A DNA stretch of 22,767 bases, taken from IMG/VR virus record IMGVR_UViG_3300029268_000143, positions 1 through 22,767 of that record, one strand, 5' to 3'. Source of the stretch: a virus. The notes beneath the pieces were generated by a model. That model did no database searches. It worked only from the letters and a program-made list of their open reading frames with translations, and had not been told where the DNA came from. Position 1 is the first letter of the stretch; every line of letters starts with the position of its first letter. Shown here one piece after another: positions 14,307 to 21,657 of this stretch. A program made the position numbers and the translations under genes.

Positions 14307-15305
14307 TTAGTATTGATTATTATAACCAGTTGCTAGTAATTTATTTCCTTTATTCCAAAGTAATCCGGCAGCTCTCTGTTGAGCGGCGGTCTTCTGGGCA
14401 ACATTTTGAGTTCCCTGGAAGTCATATTGACTTGGTTTATAAATGCTTGAAAGACCGGAAGAACCGACTCCTCCAGTTGCGACGTTTGGGTTATAGGTAT
14501 TTGCCCCTAGTTTGTAGTATTGAGAAAGACCCTTAGCGGCGTCATTTCCATATTTGTATTGATAGTCCCGAGCCGTTGATGAGATATCACGACCAAGAGA
14601 AGCTTGCTTGTAAGCTTGGTCAGCCTCGTAACTCTTCTGTAAATTCTTTTCTTTTTGAACTCTACCACCAGAGAATAGAACACCACGATTAGCGGCGGTT
14701 TGGTCAGCGGCGGTTTTGTCTTCAGCAAATTTCTCTCCTGAAGTAAGTAAGAAGTTCTGAAAGTCAGCCTGTTTTTGAGCTAAGGAAGCCTCGGTATCGG
14801 CTGTTTCTTTGGCTTTTAGTGCGTCAAAGTATAATTTATTGTCCTCTTCAGCCTGTTTTAGAGCCGCTTGCTGGTCTTCTAAGCTGAAAGGCTGTCCGAA
14901 TTGGTTCACTAGACCGCTAAAATCACCCGTAGAAGCGGCATAAGATAAAGCTTCAGCGGTATTTCCCTTAGCAATAGATTCTTTAATTATAGGATGTTCA
15001 TTGAGAGCAGCGTTGTATTCCTCATCAGAATATGGCTGAGAACCAGAATCGCCAGCTCCTCGAGAGGCACCAGCTCCAGAGGCGGCAGAAATAGTCCTTG
15101 GACCCCAGTATCCTGGTCCTGTTGTATTATCAACACCACTTTGTTCTTGGAACTTCTTGACTGCGGCTGTGGTCTTTGGACCATAGATACCTGGACCAGT
15201 AGCAACTTGCTCTGGAGTCATAAGTCCCTTAGATACCAAGAAATCCTGAAGTTTTTTTACTTCTGGACCTGACTGACCTGGTTGTAAATTGGTGTTTGGA
15301 TACAT
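14307..15305 (-). CDS. virion protein with peptidoglycan-binding (PG_binding_1-like) repeats
   Basis: This is a 332-residue protein. The N-terminus carries a PG_binding_1-type unit: NLQPGQSGPEVKKLQDFLVS, GPGIYGPKTTAAVKKFQEQSG, then a partial second copy GPGYWGPRTISA ending near residue 77. After a Gly/Ser linker, residues 95-260 form a long Ala/Gln/Lys-rich helical region (for example YFDALKAKETADTEASLAQK). The C-terminus is Gly/Tyr/Asn-rich and ends ATGYNNQY. The absence of a catalytic domain argues against a lysin. It more likely anchors the tail or ejection apparatus to the cell wall during entry. It is co-directional with and 1 nt before the 357-residue gene. Confidence 0.75.
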   Translation of the reverse strand: MYPNTNLQPGQSGPEVKKLQDFLVSKGLMTPEQVATGPGIYGPKTTAAVKKFQEQSGVDNTTGPGYWGPRTISAASGAGASRGAGDSGSQPYSDEEYNAALNEHPIIKESIAKGNTAEALSYAASTGDFSGLVNQFGQPFSLEDQQAALKQAEEDNKLYFDALKAKETADTEASLAQKQADFQNFLLTSGEKFAEDKTAADQTAANRGVLFSGGRVQKEKNLQKSYEADQAYKQASLGRDISSTARDYQYKYGNDAAKGLSQYYKLGANTYNPNVATGGVGSSGLSSIYKPSQYDFQGTQNVAQKTAAQQRAAGLLWNKGNKLLATGYNNQY

Positions 15306-15329
15306 AGTGTTAATTTAATTATATAACTA

Positions 15330-15491
15330 TTAAACGATTTTGCCAACGGTCTTATCTTTTTTAGGTAAAAGACCTTTAGCACTTTTTATCAACTCTTTTA
15401 TTACTGGCATAAAATATCTCCTATCATCTAATTCAAACTTAGTAACTGTAATATTTCCATTCTCTATCTCTATAATTATTTCTTGTTTCAT
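15330..15491 (-). CDS. 53-residue hypothetical protein between tail genes
   Basis: The frame fills the gap between the tail fibre stop (15505) and the peptidoglycan-binding protein start (15305). It begins MKQEIIIEIENGNITVTKFE, then LDDRRYFMPVIKELIKSAKG, and ends LLPKKDKTVGKIV. An N-terminal beta hairpin followed by a helix is likely. The leader is A/T-rich (TTAAAAAATATATG), like those of its neighbours. No family is recognised. Clean placement and sensible composition support a real gene. Confidence 0.6.
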   Translation of the reverse strand: MKQEIIIEIENGNITVTKFELDDRRYFMPVIKELIKSAKGLLPKKDKTVGKIV

Positions 15492-15504
15492 ATATTTTTT
15501 AAAA

Positions 15505-16737
15505 TTAAATCTCTGTATAATCTACTAATATACCGCCCCAAAACTCCAACACAAATGTTGTCACCCCATCACCACCAGTAAACCAATAGGAATCGGTTAA
15601 TCCCGGTGTGGCTAAAACACTAAAATCACCGCTTGTATTTACTGTTCCATCAAATTGAGATGTTCCACCAACATCCAAATCATCTGTAACAAACAAATCA
15701 TCACCGACATTTACATCTCTTGAAAACCACCCATCACGCCACTTGTCAGTTGATGTTCCTAAATCAGCAACAAAACTATCTGGGAAAAAAGATGAAGCAT
15801 TAAAGTGGTAAGGGGAATTACCAGTATCTATTACCATTTCTTCTGTTCCATATCCATAAATAGAACCTGAACCAATACCTAATGGGGTATTAAAACCTAA
15901 AATACCGTTGGTAATAAAAGTTCGAGAATAACCACCTGAATAAAAAGTAAGCGTGTTATCGTTCTTCATTTCTATCCTGTCATTACCAGAACTTGTTCGA
16001 ATAGTTTTACCAGTAATCGTTGTTCCTGTAATGTTTTCAGCGGCGACACTTCCAGCGACAACAGATAGTGCATTAACAAATCCAGTAGTGACTGTATTAC
16101 CAATGATGGTAGTAACCCCTCCAGCATCTTGAGCTGTTCCTAGACCAACATTAGTTCCAACAATCAATTGTCCTGTAGTAATCTTTGAAGCATTTATTGA
16201 GTTTGCAAGAATGTTATCTCCAACGATTTGAGTCGCTTCAGAAAGATTATAAGTAGCGGAAGCGGTATCTGGATTAGCTACAGCGACTAAAACTTTACCA
16301 ACACCGACAGCTGTAGCTGGGGTAGTAGTGATTTGATAAGCGGTTTCAGAAACAAGTAAGTCCAAATAGATATAGGTTTTCGCCGCCATATTTCCAGTGT
16401 TACCGGCACTGATAGCATAAGAGACACCACTCGCAGAAGTAAAAACTCCTGCTCCCCAAGAAACAGTGTTTAAGTCTGTAGAAGAGAAAGCACAAGTTTG
16501 TCCCCACCCCCAGTTGGAAACATCAAGAACGGTCACTGGATATGTTCCTGGAGTAAGTTGCTGACCATTGATAGTCACGTTGCTAGTATTTATATCTTGA
16601 GCCGCACCACCAGAAGCCAACGGAGGTGGAGTTTCTTCAACTACATTTCCTGCATTATAAGAAGAATCTTTTGTCTCAAGATTTTGTAGAGCGTCTTTAT
16701 ATAAAAATCTATTCAACAAAAGGTCTGATAATTTCAT
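15505..16737 (-). CDS. tail fibre / receptor-contact protein
   Basis: This is a 410-residue Gly/Thr/Ser/Asn-rich protein. A short N-terminal helix (SDLLLNRFLYKDALQNLE) is probably the virion attachment. Beta-rich segments follow, then NSINASKITTGQLIVGTNVG, a pattern seen near the C-terminus of many tail tip and fibre proteins. Repeating beta stretches include TITGKTIRTSSGNDRIEMKN, LGTSTDKWRDGWFSRDVNVG and LFVTDDLDVGGTSQFDGT. These suggest a trimeric beta-structured fibre. There is no visible chaperone or lyase domain. It starts 1 nt after the propeller-like protein's stop. Receptor binding is inferred from composition and location. Confidence 0.75.
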   Translation of the reverse strand: MKLSDLLLNRFLYKDALQNLETKDSSYNAGNVVEETPPPLASGGAAQDINTSNVTINGQQLTPGTYPVTVLDVSNWGWGQTCAFSSTDLNTVSWGAGVFTSASGVSYAISAGNTGNMAAKTYIYLDLLVSETAYQITTTPATAVGVGKVLVAVANPDTASATYNLSEATQIVGDNILANSINASKITTGQLIVGTNVGLGTAQDAGGVTTIIGNTVTTGFVNALSVVAGSVAAENITGTTITGKTIRTSSGNDRIEMKNDNTLTFYSGGYSRTFITNGILGFNTPLGIGSGSIYGYGTEEMVIDTGNSPYHFNASSFFPDSFVADLGTSTDKWRDGWFSRDVNVGDDLFVTDDLDVGGTSQFDGTVNTSGDFSVLATPGLTDSYWFTGGDGVTTFVLEFWGGILVDYTEI

Positions 16738-16738
16738 A

Positions 16739-18187
16739 TTAGTTCTGGTCCAACCCTTTATCCTGAATACTTAACAATTCAGTTCCGTGGAAGATGATTG
16801 GTGTTCCACGAGAATAACCTCGGATTCTAGTTCTAATTAAATTAAAATCATCCGTCGAAGCGTTAGGGAAAAGAGCAACATATTTATCTTTAATAGTATC
16901 AATATCTTTCCAAACATTTGCTGGAGCTTTTTCAGTTTGATATTGAACAAGAGCACCAGCGGCGTTTTCAGTCATAATAGTTATACCACTCACATTTTTT
17001 GAGTGACAGAACATATCAGTGAAAGACCTCCATCGGTCAATCAATTCATAGTAGATATCAGAAGTAAAATCGGTATAACCTGAATCTAATTTACCAACAA
17101 GACCAGTAGAAGTTCCGGCAATCTGTTCAATAGTAGTTCCGTTATCATAGCGGATAAGAGCAGTAATGTTTGTCCCAGCGAAATCGTAGATAGTCCAAAC
17201 CTGAGTGGAGATTGAATACCTCATCTGGCAGTTAGCATAGGTAACCCCCTCAACTGTGATTGAACCGACAGACCATTTAATTGCGTCGTAGCCATCATAA
17301 ACTCCGACAATGTTTTCATAAGAAGCACGGGGGATTGCTTTTACAAAGTCGATAACACGGCGGGAGATTTCAGTCGGCTGAGTATCGTAAGCAAATTTAT
17401 AGAAGCCGGAAGAATGGTGGAAGTATAGTCCGTCTTTCGCCTGAACAATTGATTCCTGTGAGAAAGTTCCTACGTTGTAAGCTGGATATGGGTCTACGTT
17501 ATCTGCACTGTAAACACGGAAGATGTGATTCTGTTTGAAAACAAGAAGAGCTTTCGGCACACGGAAGAGCCCGGTGATTGACTCACCGTCTTGTGGTGAT
17601 AAGCTCTGGATAAAGTTTGTCGCCGTATAAGTAATTGAGTAAGTGTTTGGTGGTGTAAATTGAACGATATCAGAATAGTAGAGGGCATCATTTGCTTTAT
17701 TAGCAATCCAAATTCTTCCGTCAAAACCCGCTTGAATATAATCTCCCACTGGCATAGTGGTAGCTGGAACGAACCCGGCGGTTGCGGCAAAGTTACCACC
17801 ATCAGAACACTGAAGAGCATCAGTTCCGTTTACCATATATATTTTATTCAACCATTGAGAAAATCTCGCTTTAGTGGAAACAGAAGTAGTTCTTTTAGTA
17901 ACCCAAGATGCACCATCCCAAGCTTGGATAGTGGTTCCGAATTGAGCGTATAATCTTTTGATACCGCCTTGAATGTTTAGAACACCAAAAGAGGTAACAC
18001 TTCCTCCAAGAGTAGTAGCGTAGGTAGCAACTCCTAGTCTGGTAGTTACTGCTCCCACCCTGTCGAAGTTCATATTAACAGCTAACTGAACAGAGTTTTC
18101 TGGACAAATAGTGTCGTCTAATTGAGCACTTCTGATGACGCCTTCAGTTGGATATGGGACCTTAATGTTTGGTATTGTTGTTGCCAT
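16739..18187 (-). CDS. putative beta-propeller tail protein (nozzle/stabiliser-like)
   Basis: This 482-residue beta-rich protein opens with PNIKVPYPTEGVIRSAQLDD and CPENSVQLAVNMNFDRVGAV. Repeated blades follow: GGIKRLYAQFGTTIQAWDGA, KIYMVNGTDALQCSDG, GRIWIANKANDALYYSDI, ALLVFKQNHIFRVY, GLYFHHSSGFYKF and AIKWSVGSITVEG. The N-x-D-R plus 'DGRIWIAxxxxxxxLYYSDI' pattern is familiar from phage tail proteins with propeller folds, such as podovirus tail nozzle or stabilisation proteins. No membrane segment or signal is present. It follows the collagen-like and adaptor-like genes in a leftward structural operon. Exact placement in the tail is inference. Confidence 0.65.
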   Translation of the reverse strand: MATTIPNIKVPYPTEGVIRSAQLDDTICPENSVQLAVNMNFDRVGAVTTRLGVATYATTLGGSVTSFGVLNIQGGIKRLYAQFGTTIQAWDGASWVTKRTTSVSTKARFSQWLNKIYMVNGTDALQCSDGGNFAATAGFVPATTMPVGDYIQAGFDGRIWIANKANDALYYSDIVQFTPPNTYSITYTATNFIQSLSPQDGESITGLFRVPKALLVFKQNHIFRVYSADNVDPYPAYNVGTFSQESIVQAKDGLYFHHSSGFYKFAYDTQPTEISRRVIDFVKAIPRASYENIVGVYDGYDAIKWSVGSITVEGVTYANCQMRYSISTQVWTIYDFAGTNITALIRYDNGTTIEQIAGTSTGLVGKLDSGYTDFTSDIYYELIDRWRSFTDMFCHSKNVSGITIMTENAAGALVQYQTEKAPANVWKDIDTIKDKYVALFPNASTDDFNLIRTRIRGYSRGTPIIFHGTELLSIQDKGLDQN

Positions 18188-18204
18188 TATTTTTTATTTA
18201 TTAA

Positions 18205-18252
18205 TTCTCCTATCCCCCAATACCATCCGCAAAAATGATAGAGGGGGGAGAA
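18205..18252 (-). other. intergenic C-run/G-run hairpin upstream of the propeller gene
   Basis: In the leftward transcript, TTCTCCCCCC (complement of 18243-18252) can pair with the G-run and GGAGAA (complement of 18205-18218) if a few bases bulge. A second register pairs CTATC with GATAG. It lies in the 68-nt gap between the collagen-like and propeller-like genes. No T tract follows in the leftward direction, so termination is not supported. It may protect mRNA or modulate translation. Confidence 0.4.
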
Positions 18253-18255
18253 GAA

Positions 18256-18957
18256 CTAAACGGTGATGTTTGTGACTAGACCATCAACGATAGTGATAGT
18301 CTGGATAGGACCAGTTGGACCAGCGTTGTAGCCGTTACCAGGACCGGTATAACCAGTAGCTCCGATAGGACCAGTGTAGCCAGTGTAGCCAGTTGGACCA
18401 GTAGCTCCGATAGGACCAGTTGGACCAGTAACAGCAGAGTCAGCACCAGTTGGACCAGTGTAACCTGTTGCACCAGTAGCTCCAGCAGGACCGGTATACC
18501 CAGTTGCTCCAGTTGAAGAAGCGGCACCAGAAGGACCAGTGTAGCCAGTTGGACCAGTAGCTCCAGCGGGACCAGTAGCTCCAGTGTCAGTTGCAGAACC
18601 AGCGGGACCGGTATAACCAGTTGGACCAGTAGCTCCGATAGGACCGGTATAACCAGTAGCTCCAGTTACTCCAGGACCAGTATAACCGGTGTATCCAGTG
18701 TAACCTGTTGCACCAGCGGCACCAGAACCGATAGTAGCCCAAGCAGGAACAGCGACTGTTCCAACTTGCTGATAAACAGCAGAACCATTAAGGTCTTGCA
18801 ATAAACATTCTAGTGAGAAAAGGTTTGCGTAAGTTGCTCCAGATGGTGGAGCACCGATAACAGTTCCAAAGGTGATTAACGGAACTGAACCGTTACTCTT
18901 TGGCTGTTCCATCTGCTGAACATCAACAGTTGGGATAAGTGGATTTATATATGCCAT
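18256..18957 (-). CDS. collagen-like virion protein
   Basis: This is a 233-residue protein from the ATG at 18957 ([15 protein letters not shown]). The frame extends upstream to 19041, but that part overlaps the preceding gene, and the ATG at 18957 has the usual A-rich leader. Residues 1-78 form a small N-terminal domain, probably for attachment. Residues about 79-217 are Gly-X-Y triplets such as [19 protein letters not shown], rich in Thr, Tyr, Ala and Pro, consistent with a collagen-type triple helix. A short C-terminal cap follows ([16 protein letters not shown]), as often needed for trimerisation. Phage collagen-like proteins are usually fibres or decoration. It lies between the adaptor-like and propeller-like genes, which favours a tail fibre role. 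Confidence 0.85.
   Translation of the reverse strand: MAYINPLIPTVDVQQMEQPKSNGSVPLITFGTVIGAPPSGATYANLFSLECLLQDLNGSAVYQQVGTVAVPAWATIGSGAAGATGYTGYTGYTGPGVTGATGYTGPIGATGPTGYTGPAGSATDTGATGPAGATGPTGYTGPSGAASSTGATGYTGPAGATGATGYTGPTGADSAVTGPTGPIGATGPTGYTGYTGPIGATGYTGPGNGYNAGPTGPIQTITIVDGLVTNITV
18310..18720 (-). repeat. degenerate 9-nt-unit repeats encoding collagen Gly-X-Y triplets
   Basis: The stretch consists of near-identical blocks such as GGACCAGTAGCTCC, GTATAACCAGT and GGACCAGTGTAGCC (plus strand), repeated many times. These encode [11 protein letters not shown]-like units of the leftward collagen-like gene. Similarity between blocks at the DNA level suggests expansion by recombination or slippage, so copy number probably varies between relatives. 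Confidence 0.8.
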
Positions 18958-18970
18958 ATTGTTTTTAAAA

Positions 18971-20359
18971 TTAGCTAGTAATAATTGTAGTATCCTGACC
19001 AGTGTAAAGATTATTGAAGAGGGCTTGCACCAAATCCTCAAATTTCTTTAGGTCTGGGTCGTTGCTTTCCAATGAAATATCCTTTCGGTATTTGATTGCA
19101 TAGCGTAGATACCATTTATAGATTTCTCTATAGTGTTCGGGAAGCTCTTGATAAAGAGCTACAACGTCATCAACTTTCTTGTAATAATCAATGTAGACAT
19201 TGTTGCCTTGCATTGAATCAGGAATAATTCTGTCGAAGACCAATTTATCTGAATGAACCGTATAATAGATAGGCTGCGAAATTGTCGGTCTCGACCAGAC
19301 CCGTGTCCCTGCTGGGATGTCTCTTGTTATTCCAGTTACTCCAAGTAACTGATTCGTTGTTAGGTCTACGGAGGTGTAAGCAATCTGCATAATGGTCTGT
19401 GTATAACCTGTAGTTGCAACGTAAGCTACACCAGAAGTTACGTTGGGGAAATCTCCCACGCTGTCTAAAGTAATTGAAACGGCACCAGTCAGAGCAATCG
19501 CTTGAGTGGTTCCACCCATCACAGAGAAAGCAATCTGATTCCAGGAACGCTTATCAATATACTTTAAGTTGAAAGGAGTCAGCACGTTACCAATCATAAA
19601 TCGGCAAGCGAGGACAGAGCGGTCTGTTTCATCAAAATCAATATCAGTTGGTAGGTCCACACTATTTGTTCCAGCGAGAATTTTGATTGGATACTCGAAC
19701 TCTTGTTGCCAAGCGTGTCGGATTCCGTAAAGTTTACCTTGAACATACTTACGGGCGTCGTCTACAGCAGAGATTAAGAAAGTGGTATTTATCTTTGGGT
19801 CCTCTTCAGAAATACCCATCGCCTTTAGAACAGGATAGATAACAGTAGCGACAGAGTTTGCTGGGTAAGAGGAAACAGAGATAGGGGATGAGAAGTCTGA
19901 CAAAAGTCCTGTAAGTGAGTTCTTCCATTGGACTTTATAATAGTCAGTGGTAAGACCAGTAGTATCAAGAATCACGGTGGACTGCTGGGTAGTGAAGATT
20001 GTTTGGGTAGCTAGAGTCACATATACACCGTCAATTGTCGCTGATTTAGAGATAACAATTTGGTCATACTGGAGCTGGCTAACGATATCTCCACGATTAT
20101 GAGCCATTAAAGTCGCTAAAGTGACGAAAGATAGGGTAGTATGAGAGGCGGAGGTCACAATTTCACAGTTCTCGGAACCAATAGATGAGAGTAATAGTAA
20201 GATTGAACCAGCCGTGAAATCGGTAGAGTTATCAACAGGAACAGCAAGAACCCCAGAAGCGATATTACTACTCATATAAGTTGAGCATTTAATATCCAAT
20301 TGATTCGGGATATCAATGGTGTTCCCTATATTATGTTTTATCGTTATTTGTGGGGTCAT
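18971..20359 (-). CDS. putative head-tail adaptor / tail structural protein
   Basis: This is a 462-residue protein. The N-terminal 150 residues are beta-rich and Thr/Ser-rich ([32 protein letters not shown]) and look like one or two Ig-like or carbohydrate-binding modules. From about residue 165 the pattern changes to that of small phage adaptor (gp11-like) proteins: a helix [19 protein letters not shown], a beta core [20 protein letters not shown], a loop of beta strands, then [20 protein letters not shown] and a C-terminal helical pair [20 protein letters not shown] with [17 protein letters not shown]. Order before the propeller protein matches podovirus adaptor-nozzle order. The assignment rests on layout, not on a database match. 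Confidence 0.55.
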   Translation of the reverse strand: MTPQITIKHNIGNTIDIPNQLDIKCSTYMSSNIASGVLAVPVDNSTDFTAGSILLLLSSIGSENCEIVTSASHTTLSFVTLATLMAHNRGDIVSQLQYDQIVISKSATIDGVYVTLATQTIFTTQQSTVILDTTGLTTDYYKVQWKNSLTGLLSDFSSPISVSSYPANSVATVIYPVLKAMGISEEDPKINTTFLISAVDDARKYVQGKLYGIRHAWQQEFEYPIKILAGTNSVDLPTDIDFDETDRSVLACRFMIGNVLTPFNLKYIDKRSWNQIAFSVMGGTTQAIALTGAVSITLDSVGDFPNVTSGVAYVATTGYTQTIMQIAYTSVDLTTNQLLGVTGITRDIPAGTRVWSRPTISQPIYYTVHSDKLVFDRIIPDSMQGNNVYIDYYKKVDDVVALYQELPEHYREIYKWYLRYAIKYRKDISLESNDPDLKKFEDLVQALFNNLYTGQDTTIITS

Positions 20360-20391
20360 TTGATTTTTCGGGTAAATTATTGTTAAACTAT

Positions 20392-20419
20392 ACTATAATT
20401 CTACAACTTATTTCTTCAA
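20392..20419 (-). promoter_or_regulatory. candidate promoter for the adaptor and tail genes
   Basis: On the minus strand a -35-like TTGAAG (complement of 20414-20419) is followed after 16 nt by TATAGT (complement of 20392-20397). Transcription would start about 25 nt before the ATG at 20359. The gap of 48 nt is the second largest between leftward genes. The -35 box overlaps the end of the holin-like gene, and the boxes are imperfect, so this is tentative. Confidence 0.3.
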
Positions 20420-20644
20420 AAAGAAAGCATAAACAGCAGATGCGGCACCAAGAACAGCGATTATTGTTTGCCAATAAGAAGTATCTCTTAGTGAAACATA
20501 TAGTCCAGCGATTAAGATAGACAAAAGGATAGTGACAGTTTTAGTTACCCAACCTTTAGTTCCAAACTTAGCTTTTAAGGACTCGATAGCAAGAGATAGA
20601 GCGGCACCAACTATAGATATTGCGATTAAATCATTTATTTCCAT
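20408..20644 (-). CDS. holin-like small membrane protein
   Basis: This 78-residue protein has three hydrophobic segments: about 6-23 (LIAISIVGAALSLAIESL), 33-52 (VTKTVTILLSILIAGLYVSL) and 58-76 (WQTIIAVLGAASAVYAFFL), ending in KK. Size, segment number and charged loops fit class I holins, which form holes in the inner membrane to release the lysin. It lies directly downstream of the peptidase with a peptidoglycan-binding tail. No specific holin family can be named by eye. Another small phage membrane protein is possible. Confidence 0.7.
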   Translation of the reverse strand: MEINDLIAISIVGAALSLAIESLKAKFGTKGWVTKTVTILLSILIAGLYVSLRDTSYWQTIIAVLGAASAVYAFFLKK

Positions 20645-20656
20645 ATATTTTATAAA

Positions 20657-21655
20657 TTAAGGATATAATTCTAATAATTTTTCTTTAGTAATTGGACCAA
20701 AATTACCAAGAGCAGGAACGATGTTGTATCGTTTCTGAAACTCAACACACGCTTTACGAGTGACTGGTCCCCAGCTCTCCACTTCATCAGTGTTTGCTGG
20801 AAACAAATTCTCAAACTTAAAACATTTTTGAGCTGAAATAATTGAGCCATCAAAATGAGGCTTCTCTGGAATAACACCCATCTCGGCATAGGTTTTGAAA
20901 TTCAAAATATAATTAGGAGCCCAGTAAGTTCTTTTAAGTAAGAAAGATTCAGGAACAGTTCGGTATTGATGACCGTCTTCACAAGCGGAATCATCAATGA
21001 TTAAACATTTGCGACCGAGGTCATCTAAAGTATAATCGATAGCAACAACTCTGTGACCACTGGTCCACTGTGATTCTGGTAGAAGTTCTTTTACCATTGA
21101 AGTATAGAACCATTCACCTTTACCGAATCGTATTGTAAGACCAATACCCTTGCCAGTATTCTCAATCGTAGAGGCAATAGTATCGATATTCAAATCCATT
21201 GTGATTCTCTTTGCTCCAAAGATTTTTGAAACATCATCAGAATAAGAAAGTTTTTTAACATTCATCATCTGGAAATCATTCAAGTGCTGTGACGGAGAAA
21301 GAACTTCAAGGACTGCTCCTCTATTTGTGGCTTTGATTAAGTCATCAAAAGTTGAACCACTAATAGTAGGGTTAGCTCGGAGCTGGTAGTCATCATTACA
21401 AGAAAACTCAATGAACTCACCGTATTTCTGCTCTGCCATAATACCTCTTTCTTTCTCAAGAGATTGCATCACGCAGGACCCAGAACCGTCTTGCATACGC
21501 TTAGGGAATGTTCGGTATTTATCTTTCTTGACCCAGACGACTGGAGCAATAGCGGCGACTAATTCACTCTGAACATAGTCCTCATCTTTTTTAATTTGAG
21601 GTCTTGTATCCGGTAACGCACCGCTATTGAAATTTATTTTTTTTCTCCAGAACAT
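20657..21655 (-). CDS. papain-like cysteine peptidase with C-terminal peptidoglycan-binding domain
   Basis: This is a 332-residue protein. A papain-like fold is indicated by QDGSGSCVMQSLEKE with the nucleophile C61, GHRVVAIDY with H201, and KCLIIDDSACEDG with D221 or D222 as the third residue. The C-terminal 60 residues (ENLFPANTDEVESWGPVTRK, ACVEFQKRYNI, GNFGPITKEKLLELY) form a PG_binding_1-type domain. Family enzymes cut peptide bonds; with a wall-binding domain the substrate is probably the peptide cross-link of peptidoglycan, making this a likely endolysin beside the holin-like gene. There is no signal peptide, consistent with holin-dependent release. A virion-maturation or entry peptidase is the main alternative. 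Confidence 0.75.
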   Translation of the reverse strand: MFWRKKINFNSGALPDTRPQIKKDEDYVQSELVAAIAPVVWVKKDKYRTFPKRMQDGSGSCVMQSLEKERGIMAEQKYGEFIEFSCNDDYQLRANPTISGSTFDDLIKATNRGAVLEVLSPSQHLNDFQMMNVKKLSYSDDVSKIFGAKRITMDLNIDTIASTIENTGKGIGLTIRFGKGEWFYTSMVKELLPESQWTSGHRVVAIDYTLDDLGRKCLIIDDSACEDGHQYRTVPESFLLKRTYWAPNYILNFKTYAEMGVIPEKPHFDGSIISAQKCFKFENLFPANTDEVESWGPVTRKACVEFQKRYNIVPALGNFGPITKEKLLELYP

Positions 21656-21657
21656 AA

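Noticed and set aside
18958-19041. N-terminal extension of the collagen-like protein
   Set aside because: It overlaps the end of the upstream adaptor-like gene, has a hydrophobic atypical sequence, and the ATG at 18957 has the typical A-rich leader.
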